64,000 nucleotides of DNA from Acidobacteriota bacterium. Its GTDB lineage: Bacteria; Acidobacteriota; Vicinamibacteria; Vicinamibacterales; CAVVIG01. The stretch spans positions 48,973-112,972 of the forward strand of contig JADZED010000025.1 in assembly GCA_020850715.1 (NCBI GenBank), given 5' to 3'. Within the stretch, counting starts at the first letter, position 1, and each line of letters opens with the position of its first letter. Positions 33,266 to 42,566 of the stretch are shown here, piece after piece. The position numbers were made by a program, and so were the translations under genes. Under the pieces are notes generated by a model that was not told the DNA's origin, ran no database searches, and saw only the letters and a program-made list of their open reading frames with translations.

Positions 33266-34447
33266 GTGTTCGCGCAGGCCGGGCCCCTCGACCCATCGGC
33301 GCTCTCGATCGATCCTCGCACGGCCGCCGCCTTCGCGGCGGCGATCGCCTGCGGCCTCCTGCTGCTGCAGTACGCGCATCGGCGGCACCCCTTCATCCTG
33401 ATCTGGGCGGGCGGCTGGCTCCTGATGGCGCCGGCGATGCTGGCGGTCGCCCGCCGATACCCGTCGCCGTGGATGGCCCACGCGGCGGTCGGCGTGGCGC
33501 AGCTGCTCGGCGTGGGCACGGCCGCGCTCTTCCTCTGGAGCGCCGACGTCTACCGGCAGACGCGGTTCGTCCGGCGCGCGCAGCTGCGCTGGCTGGCGGG
33601 AGCCGCCGCCTGGTTCCTGCTCGCCCCAATCGTCCTCGGCGATCCCGCGGCCACCCTGCCCGGCTCGCTGCTCGCCGCGATCCTCCTCGCCGGCGCCGGC
33701 GCGATGTACGCCGCCGTGCTCCTCGAGCGGCGCATGATCGGCGCCGGCCTGATTGCCTGCGTCTGTTTCGGGCTCGCCATCTCGAGCGTCACGGCGGCGC
33801 TCACGGGCCTGCCCGCGCCCTGGAGCGCCGGACGCCCCTACGCGATGCTCGTCGTCAACACGGTGCTCTACGCTGCCGGCGCGCTCGGCGTCCATCTGCT
33901 GATCTTCGAGGACATGACCTACGAGCTGCGCGCGGCCAATCGGCGCCTCGAGGCGGCGCGGGCGGAGCTGCTCGAGGCGGCGATCACCGATCCGCTGACG
34001 GGCTGCCACAACCGCCGCTTCCTCGATCAGGTGATCGCCCGCGAGCTCCAGCGCCGGGCCCGCTTCGACCTGCCGCTCTCGCTGCTGTTCATCGACATCG
34101 ATCGCTTCAAGCTGGTCAACGATACGCTCGGGCACGACGCCGGAGACCAGCTCCTCCGCGACGTCGCGTGCTTCCTCCAGCGGCACATCCGCGAGGCCGA
34201 CTACCTGTTCCGTTGGGGAGGCGACGAGTTTCTCGCCCTGATCGCCTGCCCCGGCGACGAAGCGCGCCGCAAGGCGGCCGTCCTGAAAGCCTCGTTCGAC
34301 GCTGCGCCGACGGCGGCCGGCCTGCCGCCGGGCGTCGGCTTGAGCGTCGGCTGGATCGAGGTGCCGCACGGCACCACCGATCTGATGCCGCTCGTGCGCG
34401 AAGCCGATGCGCGGATGTATCGGGACAAGGCGGACCGCATCTCGTAG
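33266..34447 (+). CDS. Membrane-bound diguanylate cyclase (GGDEF domain)
   Basis: The 393-residue protein has about six transmembrane helices in the first 210 residues, a short coiled linker (YELRAANRRLEAARAELLEAA), and a C-terminal GGDEF domain beginning ITDPLTGCHNRRFL. The active site is intact (RWGGDEF, GGDEF at 318-322), so it should make cyclic-di-GMP from GTP. An inhibitory I-site RxxD (READ, 309-312) lies the canonical five residues upstream, implying product feedback. The signal perceived by the membrane part is unknown. The start is GTG 33266, 7 bp after the parE stop, so expression is probably coupled to the topoisomerase block. A degenerate copy of its C-terminal end lies at about 42401. 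Confidence 0.9.
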   Translation: MFAQAGPLDPSALSIDPRTAAAFAAAIACGLLLLQYAHRRHPFILIWAGGWLLMAPAMLAVARRYPSPWMAHAAVGVAQLLGVGTAALFLWSADVYRQTRFVRRAQLRWLAGAAAWFLLAPIVLGDPAATLPGSLLAAILLAGAGAMYAAVLLERRMIGAGLIACVCFGLAISSVTAALTGLPAPWSAGRPYAMLVVNTVLYAAGALGVHLLIFEDMTYELRAANRRLEAARAELLEAAITDPLTGCHNRRFLDQVIARELQRRARFDLPLSLLFIDIDRFKLVNDTLGHDAGDQLLRDVACFLQRHIREADYLFRWGGDEFLALIACPGDEARRKAAVLKASFDAAPTAAGLPPGVGLSVGWIEVPHGTTDLMPLVREADARMYRDKADRIS

Positions 34448-34510
34448 CGCACCGATCGCCGTCCGCGACGATCGGCCGCGTGCTTGCATGGCACGGCCGC
34501 AGACCGGCCG

Positions 34511-35359
34511 ATGTCTTCTTCCCATCTGGCGTGCGCCGCATCGTTTGCGCTGATGTCGCTGGCCGCCGTTCCCGCCGCCGCGCAGCTGCCGACGATAGAC
34601 GATGCCATTCAGGCGCTCGCCGAAAGCGCGCCGCCGAGGCGGCTCACGCTGAGCGCGCAAGCGGGACGCCTGGCAGCTACCGATTGGAGCGACACGGTCC
34701 TGCTCGGATCGGTCGGCCCGGCCGGCATCGTCGAGCAGGTGGTCGTGCGCGACCTGGGTCTCGAGCCGGCCACCCAGTTCAGCGGCGGAGTGACGTATTG
34801 GCGGGGTCGATGGGGTTTTCGCGCCCACGGCGCCTTTGCAGCATCGTGCGTCCGCGCGGAAGGCCGCGGGTGTTCCGGCACCGGCGTCAACGTCTGGCTC
34901 TTCGACGCCGGCGGCGCGTATGCCTTTCGCGAGCCTCGGCGCGCACGCGATCGCGTGGCGCCCTACGCCTTCTTCGACGTCGGCGCCGTGGCGTACGATG
35001 CCGAGCGGCCGATCGGCCCGGATGTGCTCGCCCCCGCGCAGACGCCGGGGGCAGCCGGCCGCACGCTCGTCGTGATAGACGACTCCGATCAGTTCCTGCT
35101 GTCGCTGGATCAGGTACGGCTCGAGGCCAAGCCGATCGCCGGGTTCGGCCTCGGAACCGACATCGCGCTGCCCGTGGGATCGGGCGCCATCGGCGTCCGC
35201 ATCGAAGTCGCGGACCAGATCTCGCGATCGCCGGTGCAGCTCGCGCTGACGCGGCTCGGCCGTGCGCCGTTCGGCGCGCCGCGCACCCGGCTCGATTTCG
35301 GTCCGGTGCACCACTTCAGCGCGATGGCCGGCATCGTCATCGGCGTCGACCTGCGCTGA
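34511..35359 (+). CDS. Secreted outer-membrane beta-barrel-like protein, function unknown
   Basis: I do not recognise this 282-residue protein. It has a clear signal peptide (MSSSHLACAASFALMSLAAVPAAAQ). Alternating hydrophobic/polar strands rich in Gly, Ala and aromatics follow, such as QFSGGVTYWRGRWGFRAHGAF, RVAPYAFFDVGAVAYD and PIAGFGLGTDIALPVGSGAIGVRIEV, ending HHFSAMAGIVIGVDLR. This is the look of a small outer-membrane beta-barrel of the OmpW/OmpA-barrel kind. Cys118 and Cys125 (approximate) lie in ASCVRAEGRGCSG and may be disulfide-bonded. I chose the ATG at 34511 because it begins the signal peptide; a TTG lies nine codons earlier. It is 63 bp downstream of the GGDEF gene and convergent with the next gene. 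Confidence 0.7.
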   Translation: MSSSHLACAASFALMSLAAVPAAAQLPTIDDAIQALAESAPPRRLTLSAQAGRLAATDWSDTVLLGSVGPAGIVEQVVVRDLGLEPATQFSGGVTYWRGRWGFRAHGAFAASCVRAEGRGCSGTGVNVWLFDAGGAYAFREPRRARDRVAPYAFFDVGAVAYDAERPIGPDVLAPAQTPGAAGRTLVVIDDSDQFLLSLDQVRLEAKPIAGFGLGTDIALPVGSGAIGVRIEVADQISRSPVQLALTRLGRAPFGAPRTRLDFGPVHHFSAMAGIVIGVDLR

Positions 35360-35382
35360 GCGCCAGGGAACCGGGGGATCGA

Positions 35383-35826
35383 TCAGTACAGCGAGACGCC
35401 GCCCGGCGCGCGCACCGCGTCGGCCACGATCACCGGCACGCCCGAGAACGCGGCAACGGCCCGGCGCGTGAGCTGCGGCGGCCAGCCCTCGTACGCGCTC
35501 GCGCCCGCGAGCGTGTACGCCCGTCCCAGGACCTGCACCGCCACTCCCTCGACGAGGGCGCTGCCGGCGGGATGCCGCAGCAGCACGAGCGCCCGCGTGC
35601 CGTCGTGGTCCGCGGTGCCGACGACGAACGCTTGAGGCGAGACGAACCGCTCGACCCTGAGGTCGAGCACGCGCACGTAGCGGCCACCGAGCGTATCGAG
35701 ATTCGAGGCGATGAGCGGGAGCGTAATCGGAATCGGCAGCTCCTGGCCGGCACGCTCGACACGTCGGTTCTGGGTGGACGCCGGCAGGGCGAGCAGGAGC
35801 AGCGGCAGCAGCACGGCTGGTTTCAC
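35383..35826 (-). CDS. Small secreted protein with an OB-fold-like beta domain, unknown function
   Basis: The 147-residue protein begins with a signal peptide (MKPAVLLPLLLLALPAST). It has one compact beta-rich domain: TLGGRYVRVLDLRVERFVSPQAFVVGTADHDGTRALVLL and VEGVAVQVLGRAYTL. The strand order resembles OB-fold domains of the tRNA-anti or BOF type found in periplasmic proteins. No catalytic residue is evident. The start is GTG with GAGGA eight nucleotides upstream. The gene is convergent with the preceding beta-barrel gene, with a 23-bp gap. A 250-bp region separates it from the divergent TolC gene. The OB-fold assignment is a guess from strand pattern. Confidence 0.6.
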   Translation of the reverse strand: MKPAVLLPLLLLALPASTQNRRVERAGQELPIPITLPLIASNLDTLGGRYVRVLDLRVERFVSPQAFVVGTADHDGTRALVLLRHPAGSALVEGVAVQVLGRAYTLAGASAYEGWPPQLTRRAVAAFSGVPVIVADAVRAPGGVSLY

Positions 35827-36076
35827 GCCACGATCCTCGCGATCCTCATTGGAACCGTCTGCAGGGAACGTGCCCGCACGTCAATGAGGGCGGCGGCACT
35901 TCAGGGAAGGCGCCGACGGCGGCGAAGCCGCCCGGCATGTCAGGCCGTCCGGAACGACCAGGACGCGCCGGGCCAGGTGAACCCCTTCGGCAGCGAAGGC
36001 TGGGGCCGCGACGCCTGAGGGCAGCGATCGGCGGGCGCCGAGCACGGCTGGCCCCATCGATGAATGCGATCGACAT

Positions 36077-37654
36077 GTGCTGCGTCCTCTGCTGCTCGGC
36101 CAGATTGCGCTGCTCTGCTCGGCAGCAGCCGCATTCGCCCAGGCAGGGGCGGGCCGTCCGGTGTCGCTCGAGGAGGCGCTGGAGCTGGCCGAGGCGTCGA
36201 GCGAACAGGTGGCAATGGCGACGGCGGCGGTCGAGCAGGCGGGTGGACAGATGGCGCGCGCGCGCAGCGATCTGTTTCCGCAGTTCGCCGCCTCGGTCTC
36301 CTACGATCGCGCGCTCGCGTCGGAATTCCAGAATCTGTTCGCCAGCGCGGGTCCGCCGTGTCCGCCGTTCGTACCGATGCCGCAGGGGTCCGTCGACCAG
36401 CGCCTCACCGAGCTCGAGCGTGCCGTCGACTGCGGGGCGACCGGTGCGCAGGCGCAGGAACAGGACTTCAGCGATCTGCCGTTCGGCCGGCGCAACACCT
36501 GGCGGGCAAGTCTCACGTTCTCCCAATCGCTCTACAGCGGAGGCCGGATCGGCGCCGCGACCGCGTCCGCGAGGGCGGGGGGCGAGAGCGCCCGGATCGG
36601 GCTGGCCGCGACCCGCGCGCAGCTTGAACTCGACGTGGTCGGCGCGTATTACGACGCCGCGCTCGGGCAGCGGCTGCTCGAGATCGCCGACGCGACGTAT
36701 CGCCAGGCGGAAGCGACGGTGCAGCAGGTGACGCTCGGGTACGAGGCCGGCAGTCAGCCGGAGTTCGAACTGCTGCGGGCACGGGTGACGCGCGACAACC
36801 TGCGACCGGCGGTCATCAGGCAGCGGGCGCAGCGCGACCTCGCACAGCTCAGGCTGCGGCAGCTCCTCGACCTGCCCGCCGCCGAATCGATCGTCCTGAC
36901 CACCGCGCTCGACAGCGACACGCTGCCGCCGCCCGCGCCGTTTGCCGCGCAGCTGGCAGCTGCGGGGCAGGCGGTGCCGCCCCGCGCGCCGGTCCGGCAG
37001 GCCGACGCCGCCGTTCAGGCTGCCACCGCCGCTCTGGACGCGGCGAGGAGGCAGCGCTGGCCGAGCCTCAGCCTCGACTCGTCCTACGGCCGCGTCGCCT
37101 ACCCATCGGGCTTCTTTCCCAGCCTCGCCAGGTTCCGCACCAACTGGACCATTGGTGCCACGGTGCAGATCCCCCTCTTCGACGGCGGCCGCATCCGCGC
37201 CGATGAAGTCGTCGCGCGTGGCGGCGTCAGCGCGGCGCGCGCGCAGCTTCGGCTCGCGCGCGACCTTGCGGCGCTCGATACCCAGTCCGCTCGCGACACG
37301 CTGGCCGCGGCCGAGGCGGTCTGGCAGGCGAGCGCTGGGACGATCGCACAGGCGCAGCGCGCTTTCGAGATCGCCGAGATCAGGTACCGCGAAGGAGTGT
37401 CGACGCAGCTCGAGCTGAGCGATGCCCGCCTGGCGCTGGTGCAGGCCCAGACGAATCGCGCACAGGCCGCGCGCGATCTGCAGGTCGCCCGCGTCCGGAT
37501 CGCGCTGCTCCCGGATCTCCCGTTTGCGGCGACGACCGGCGCAGTCGCGGTCCCGGCAGCCACGCCGGAGCCCCCCGCCCCGCTGCTGTCGGCACCGCAG
37601 CCCCCGGCGGGGCCACCGGCCGTCCCGGGCGCGCCCGCAGGCATTCAGCCGTGA
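36077..37654 (+). CDS. TolC-family outer-membrane efflux protein
   Basis: The 525-residue protein is the outer-membrane channel of a tripartite RND pump. It has a signal peptide (LLLGQIALLCSAAAAFAQ) and two outer-membrane efflux protein repeats. These include the long alpha-helical stretches LDVVGAYYDAALGQRLLEIADATYRQAEATVQ and RYREGVSTQLELSDARLALVQAQTNRAQAARDLQVARVRI. The C-terminal tail is Pro/Ala-rich and probably periplasmic. The start is GTG 36077 and no strong ribosome-binding site is seen. The stop codon overlaps the start of the adaptor gene (TGATG), so the pump genes are translationally coupled. The substrate is unknown. The intergenic space upstream (35827-36076) holds no recognisable gene. 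Confidence 0.92.
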   Translation: MLRPLLLGQIALLCSAAAAFAQAGAGRPVSLEEALELAEASSEQVAMATAAVEQAGGQMARARSDLFPQFAASVSYDRALASEFQNLFASAGPPCPPFVPMPQGSVDQRLTELERAVDCGATGAQAQEQDFSDLPFGRRNTWRASLTFSQSLYSGGRIGAATASARAGGESARIGLAATRAQLELDVVGAYYDAALGQRLLEIADATYRQAEATVQQVTLGYEAGSQPEFELLRARVTRDNLRPAVIRQRAQRDLAQLRLRQLLDLPAAESIVLTTALDSDTLPPPAPFAAQLAAAGQAVPPRAPVRQADAAVQAATAALDAARRQRWPSLSLDSSYGRVAYPSGFFPSLARFRTNWTIGATVQIPLFDGGRIRADEVVARGGVSAARAQLRLARDLAALDTQSARDTLAAAEAVWQASAGTIAQAQRAFEIAEIRYREGVSTQLELSDARLALVQAQTNRAQAARDLQVARVRIALLPDLPFAATTGAVAVPAATPEPPAPLLSAPQPPAGPPAVPGAPAGIQP

Positions 37655-38754
37655 TGCGGCTCTGGATGCTCGTCCCGCTCGTGCTGCTGGCCGGCTGCGG
37701 CGGAGGCGCGGTCGAGCGCGAGAGCCAGGCGCCGGCCCCCGTCCGGATCGCTGCGGAGAGCGTCGCCACCGTACAGCAGGGAACGATACGGACCGGTCCG
37801 CTCATCTCCGGCGAGCTCACCGCGGAGCGCGAGGCCACGGTCCGTGCGCAGGTCGGCGGATCGATTGTGGAGGCGGCAGCCGACGAAGGCGAGCACGTCC
37901 GCAAGGGAGCGCTGCTCGCCCGGATCGAGGCGCGCGATCTCCAGGCGGCGGCGGTCTCCGCTCGAGTCGCCGTGGACGGAGCGGAACACACGCTCGAGGT
38001 CGCGCAGAGGCAGGCGGCGCGGACCGCGGCGCTCGTCGAAGCGGGTGCGCTCGCCCGGCAGGATCTCGAGACCGCACGCAGCGGCGTCGCGGCGGCCCAG
38101 TCGGAGCTCGCGAGCGCCCGCGCGCAGCTCGCCTCGGCGCGCCAGAGCCTTGCCGACACGAAGGTGACCTCGCCGATCGCCGGCGTCGTCAGCCGCCGAT
38201 CGGTGAGCGTCGGCGACGTCGTGTCGCCCGGCGCGGCGCTCTACACGGTGATCGATCCGTCGAGCATGCGGCTGTCCGCCTTCGTGCCGTCCGAGCGGAT
38301 CGGCCAGCTCCACGTGGGCGATCCCGTCGAGTTCGCTGTCAGCGGCTACCAGGATCGATCGTTTGTGGGCCGCGTGCAGCGCATCAATCCGGCCGCCGAT
38401 CCGACCACCCGACAGGTTCCGATCATCGTGACGATCCCGAACGCCGACGGCCGGCTCATCGCGGGTCTCTACGCCCAGGGGCGCGTGAACACGGAGTCGC
38501 AGACCGGGCTCGTCGTCCCTCTGGCGGCCGTCGATCGCAGCGGGCCGTCGCCATTCGTCACGCGCGTGGGCGGCGGCCGGACCGAACGCGTCGGGGTGAC
38601 GCTCGGGCTCGAGGATCCGGAGACCGAGCGCGTGGTGGTCGGGGGCGGCCTGCAGCCGGGCGATCTCGTCCTGCTCGGCGCGGCCCGCACCGTGATGCCC
38701 GACACGCCGGTCACAATCGTGCCGCCCGCGCCGGCAGGATCCGCCGCCCGGTGA
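37654..38754 (+). CDS. RND efflux periplasmic adaptor lipoprotein
   Basis: The 366-residue protein is a membrane-fusion adaptor linking the TolC channel and the RND permease. It is a predicted lipoprotein: lipobox LLAGC with Cys15. After it come the lipoyl half (ISGELTAEREATVRAQVGGSIVEAAADEGEHVRKGALLARIE), a coiled-coil hairpin and the second lipoyl half (TKVTSPIAGVVSRRSVSVGDVVSPGAALYTVID). A beta-barrel and membrane-proximal domain follow. The ATG at 37654 overlaps the channel gene stop by one base; a GTG one codon earlier (37651) is also possible. The 3-prime end overlaps the permease GTG by 4 nt (GTGA). Confidence 0.93.
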   Translation: MRLWMLVPLVLLAGCGGGAVERESQAPAPVRIAAESVATVQQGTIRTGPLISGELTAEREATVRAQVGGSIVEAAADEGEHVRKGALLARIEARDLQAAAVSARVAVDGAEHTLEVAQRQAARTAALVEAGALARQDLETARSGVAAAQSELASARAQLASARQSLADTKVTSPIAGVVSRRSVSVGDVVSPGAALYTVIDPSSMRLSAFVPSERIGQLHVGDPVEFAVSGYQDRSFVGRVQRINPAADPTTRQVPIIVTIPNADGRLIAGLYAQGRVNTESQTGLVVPLAAVDRSGPSPFVTRVGGGRTERVGVTLGLEDPETERVVVGGGLQPGDLVLLGAARTVMPDTPVTIVPPAPAGSAAR

Positions 38755-41700
38755 TCCTCTCCGACTTCGCGATCGGCCGTCCGGTCGTCACGATCGTGAC
38801 GATGCTCGCGCTCGTCGTCTTCGGGATCGCGGCGCTGCTGAAGCTCAACACCGACGAGTTCCCGGAGGTGCAGCCGCCGGTCGTGGCGATCGCGATTCCG
38901 TACCCGGGCGCCTCTCCCGAGAACGTCGAGCGGGACGTCCTGGATCCGGTCGAGGATGCGATCTCCGGCATCAGCGGAGTCGACACGGTCACCTCGTCGG
39001 CGCTCGACGGCTACGCGACGATCGTCGTCGAGTTCGTCTTCGGAACCGACCTGCAGCAGGCCGAGCAGGAGATTCGCGACGAGCTGTCGCGCATCCGCAA
39101 CGATCTCCCGTCGGAGATGAAGGAGCCGGTGCTCACGCGGTTCGATCCGGCGGAGCTGCCGATCGTGTCGCTCGCGCTGACCTCGCCGGCGCTGTCCGGT
39201 CCGCAGCTGACGACGCTGGCCGATCCCGGCATCACCCGGCGGCTGCGCGCCCTGCCAGGCGTCGCCGACGTCCGTGTTGCCGGCGGGGTCTATCCCGAGA
39301 TGACGGTCGCGCTGCGGCCGGCGGCGCTGCAGGCGGCCGGCGTCGGCATCTCAGAGGTCGTCGACGCGCTGCAGGCGCAGAACCTGGCCGCGCCGGTCGG
39401 GCGGCTGGATGGCGCGCTCGACGAGCGCACCATCCGCCTGATCGGACGCCTCGACACGGCGGTGGAGTTCTCGCGGCTCGTCGTCACGCGGCAGGGCGGG
39501 CAGCTCGTCCGCCTCGGCGATGTCGCGGACGTCCATGTCGGCAGCGAGGAACAACGGTCGATGGCGCTCTACGACGGACAGCCTGCCGTCGGCATCGACG
39601 TCATCAAGGCGCGGGAGGCGAGCACGACGGCCGTGGCCGGCGACGTGGTCGCGGAGGTCGGCGCCATCGAGCGGACGCTCGGGCCCGACGTATCGCTGAA
39701 GATCGTGCGGAACGCCGGCACGCGCGTCGCCGACTCCGTCCGGAACGTGCAGGAGGCGCTGGTCGAAGGGGCCGTCCTGACCGTGCTCGTCGTGTTCCTG
39801 TTCCTCAACTCCTGGCGGTCCACGGTGATCACCGGCCTGGCGCTGCCGGTGTCGGTGCTCGCGTCGTTCGTCGCGGTCTTCGCGTTCGGCTTCACCCTGA
39901 ACACGATGTCGCTGCTCGGCCTCTCGCTCGCCATCGGCATCCTCATCGACGATGCAATCGTGGTCCGCGAGAACATCGTGCGGCACGTGGAGATGGGCGC
40001 GGACCACTTCAGGGCGGCGCACGAGGGCACGTCGGAGATCGGGCTTGCCGTGGCCGCGACGACCTTCTCAATCGTCGTGGTGTTCGTGCCGATCGCGTTC
40101 ATGGGCGGCCTGGCGCAGCAGTGGTTCGCGCCGTTCGCGCTGACGATTGCCGCCTCGGTCCTGGTGTCGCTGTTCGTGTCGTTCTCGCTCGATCCGATGC
40201 TGTCGGCGTACTGGCCCGATCCGCGTGCGCGCGCCGGGGCGCCCCGCCGGATCACGCGCGTCCTGCGGCGCTTCAACCGCTGGTTCGACCGCCAGGCCGA
40301 CGCCTACAAGGCGCTCATCGGATGGGCGCTCGATCACCGCTGGTCGATGGTGGGGCTGGCGCTGCTGGCGTTTGCCGGCGCGCTCGCGCTGCCCGCGCTC
40401 GGCGTCGTCGGCGGGGCGTTCTTCCCGGTACAGGATGTCTCGGAGTTCAACGTCGCGATCCAGACGCCGCCCGGATCCAATCTCGAGCTCACGCGCCTGA
40501 AGGCTGCCGAGGCGGCTCGCGTCGCGCGCACCCTGCCAGAGGTCGAGTACACCTACACCACGATCGGCGGCGGCACCGGCGTCGTGGACGAAGGCACGAT
40601 CTACGTGCGCCTGGTGCCGAAGACCGAGCGCGCGCGGCATCAGGACGCGATCGCCGCCCTGCTGCGCGACGATCTCGGCCGTATCGGCGGCCTGACGGCG
40701 TCGATCTCGAGCGGCATGTTCGGCGATCAGAAGCAGATTCAGCTGCAACTGCACGGACCCGATCTGGACGTGCTGAGCCGGATCGCCGAACAGATGGCCG
40801 CGCAGGTCCGCGAGGTGGCCGGCGCCGTCGACGTCGGCCTCTCCACACGCGGGCAGGAGCCCGAGATCGACGTGCGCGTCGATCGCGGCCTCGCGGGATC
40901 GCTCGGGCTCACCGTCGCGCAGATTGCGCAGGCCCTGCGCGTCGCCTTCGCCGGCGTGGATGCGGGCGACTGGGTGGACCCGTCCGGCGAGACGCGCGAC
41001 GTGACCGTCCGCCTCGCTCCGGAGGAGCGCGAACGCGAGCGCGATCTGCAGTCGCTCCCGATTGCGCTGCCACGGGGCGCAGCGGCCGCTGCGGCGGGCG
41101 GCGAGGCAGGTGCGGCCCCATCGGCCGTCCCCCTCAGCCAGGTGGCGCGCATCACCAGCAGCCCCGGGCCGGCGCGCATCGATCATCTCGATCGCGATCG
41201 CGTCGTCAGCGTGCAGGCGAACACCGCGGGCCGCCCTTCTTCGGCGGTGATGCGCGACATCCAGGCGCGCCTCGCCCGAATCGAGCTGCCGCCAGGCTAC
41301 GCGCTCACGCTCGGCGGCGAGTCGAAGGATCAGCAGGAGGTGTACTCGCGGATCTTCACGTCGCTCGGGATCGCGATCCTGCTGATGTACGTCGTGCTCG
41401 TGGTCCAGTTCGAATCGTTCCTCGATCCGCTCGCGATCATGATGTCGCTGCCGCTGTCGCTCATCGGCGTGATGCTGGCGCTGCTCGTCACCGGATCGAC
41501 GCTGAACCTGATGAGCCTCATCGGCGTGATCCTCCTGATGGGGATCGTCGCCAAGAACGCGATCCTGCTGATCGACTTCGCCAAGTGGTCGGAAGCGGCG
41601 GGCACTCTCAGGCGCGAGGCGATCGTGGAGGCCGGCCGCGTCCGCCTGCGGCCGATCCTGATGACCACCTTCGCGCTGATCGCCGGGATGGTACCGGTCG

Positions 41701-41918
41701 CGCTCGGCATCGGCGAGGGCGCCGACTTCCGCGCGCCCCTCGGCCGCGCCGTGATCGGCGGCGTGCTGACCTCCACCATCCTGACGCTGCTGGTGATCCC
41801 CACGATCTACGAGATCCTGTCTGACTGGCGCGATCGCTTCCTGGGCTGGATTCACGGGCGCCGCCCGCCGGACGACCGGGGCCGCGCGGCACCAGAACGA
41901 CCCGGGGCGGGCGCGTAG
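38751..41918 (+). CDS. HAE1-family RND multidrug efflux permease
   Basis: The 1,055-residue inner-membrane proton antiporter completes the tripartite pump. It has the twelve-helix RND layout with two large periplasmic loops. The first begins ILSDFAIGRPVVTIVTMLALVVFGIAAL. The proton-relay aspartates are Asp400 and Asp401 in IGILIDDAIVVREN, equivalent to AcrB Asp407/408. The second half carries VVLVVQFESFLDPLAIMMSLPLSLIGVMLALL and VAKNAILLIDFA with the conserved lysine. The presence of both aspartates indicates the HAE1 (drug/hydrophobe) rather than heavy-metal (HME) branch. The start is GTG 38751, sharing GTGA with the adaptor stop. The open frame runs 443 codons further upstream antisense-free in GC-rich DNA, but homology places the start here. 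Confidence 0.95.
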   Translation: MILSDFAIGRPVVTIVTMLALVVFGIAALLKLNTDEFPEVQPPVVAIAIPYPGASPENVERDVLDPVEDAISGISGVDTVTSSALDGYATIVVEFVFGTDLQQAEQEIRDELSRIRNDLPSEMKEPVLTRFDPAELPIVSLALTSPALSGPQLTTLADPGITRRLRALPGVADVRVAGGVYPEMTVALRPAALQAAGVGISEVVDALQAQNLAAPVGRLDGALDERTIRLIGRLDTAVEFSRLVVTRQGGQLVRLGDVADVHVGSEEQRSMALYDGQPAVGIDVIKAREASTTAVAGDVVAEVGAIERTLGPDVSLKIVRNAGTRVADSVRNVQEALVEGAVLTVLVVFLFLNSWRSTVITGLALPVSVLASFVAVFAFGFTLNTMSLLGLSLAIGILIDDAIVVRENIVRHVEMGADHFRAAHEGTSEIGLAVAATTFSIVVVFVPIAFMGGLAQQWFAPFALTIAASVLVSLFVSFSLDPMLSAYWPDPRARAGAPRRITRVLRRFNRWFDRQADAYKALIGWALDHRWSMVGLALLAFAGALALPALGVVGGAFFPVQDVSEFNVAIQTPPGSNLELTRLKAAEAARVARTLPEVEYTYTTIGGGTGVVDEGTIYVRLVPKTERARHQDAIAALLRDDLGRIGGLTASISSGMFGDQKQIQLQLHGPDLDVLSRIAEQMAAQVREVAGAVDVGLSTRGQEPEIDVRVDRGLAGSLGLTVAQIAQALRVAFAGVDAGDWVDPSGETRDVTVRLAPEERERERDLQSLPIALPRGAAAAAAGGEAGAAPSAVPLSQVARITSSPGPARIDHLDRDRVVSVQANTAGRPSSAVMRDIQARLARIELPPGYALTLGGESKDQQEVYSRIFTSLGIAILLMYVVLVVQFESFLDPLAIMMSLPLSLIGVMLALLVTGSTLNLMSLIGVILLMGIVAKNAILLIDFAKWSEAAGTLRREAIVEAGRVRLRPILMTTFALIAGMVPVALGIGEGADFRAPLGRAVIGGVLTSTILTLLVIPTIYEILSDWRDRFLGWIHGRRPPDDRGRAAPERPGAGA

Positions 41919-42566
41919 GCCCGCCGATGCGGAGCATTTCTTCGCCCGGTGATCGCTGGTACTACCCCGTTGGATTCGCAGGTCGATCTTCGCGAGTGTG
42001 TGCATGGTTCAAGGCAGTGGGGTCGCGTCGCAGCGAAAAGGGCGTGGGTATTTCCGTGACGGCCGCGCGAGCTGCCGGCAGGGTTGGCGGGTGCGCGCCC
42101 GCGCGGCGGCGCGCGCCCTGCGCCCAGGCGTAGCCATGGCGGCCAGGACGACGTGGCGGTGCCAGCCGACAGACGACCGCCCCTCGAAATGATCGAGCCC
42201 GAGTGCGTTCGTCCTTCCGTTCTTCGCGCCGTTGTTCGATCCCCCATCGGCGGTGGGCCGGACCGGGGATCGAAGCGAGGCCGTCGGCGCAACGCGACGG
42301 GGCAGGCCTTGATCCGCGGCGTTGTGCCGAGCTGGGGCTCGAAGAGCCGCTCGTCTTCAGGGGCCGGCCGGTGAGCGCGCGCTCCGAGATTGTGCCGCTC
42401 GGCATCGGTTTGAGCGCCGGTTGGATTGAAGTGCCTGCACGCACGGCAGATCTGACGCCCCTGGTGCGCGCGGTCGACGCCCGCGTGTACCGCACGAGGC
42501 GTGCCGCTGGTGGGCTAGACTGTTCACCTTCCCGATGAACGCCCGATAGCACGCGGAGGAGCACAC
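41919..42566 (+). other. Long non-coding stretch with a gene relic
   Basis: This 648-bp gap separates the RND operon from the secreted-protein cluster. Open frames on both strands give low-complexity Arg/Ala/Pro translations with no recognisable family, apart from the GGDEF relic listed separately at 42401-42493. I see no tRNA, transposase or clear terminator. The region looks like decayed coding DNA. A ribosome-binding site (GGAGGAG) at its 3-prime end belongs to the next gene. Confidence 0.55.
42401..42493 (+). pseudogene. Relic of the C-terminal end of a GGDEF diguanylate cyclase
   Basis: Read in frame, this segment gives GIGLSAGWIEVPARTADL then TPLVRAVDARVYR. It aligns without gaps to GVGLSVGWIEVPHGTTDL then MPLVREADARMYR at the C-terminus of the intact GGDEF protein encoded at 33266-34447. 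The upstream catalytic part (GGDEF, I-site) is missing and the surrounding frame shows no further similarity. It is therefore a decayed fragment of a paralogous cyclase gene. The frame is open from 42203 to 42538, but nothing suggests it is expressed as a working protein. Confidence 0.75.

Noticed and set aside
35940..36215. A minus-strand frame ending SLPKGFTWPGASWSFRTA
   Set aside because: The ending looks protein-like, but the rest is Pro/Arg noise and the frame overlaps the TolC signal-peptide region.
37422..38750. Upstream extension of the RND permease frame
   Set aside because: The extension overlaps the adaptor gene in another frame and is Arg/Pro-rich; permease homology begins at the GTG at 38751.
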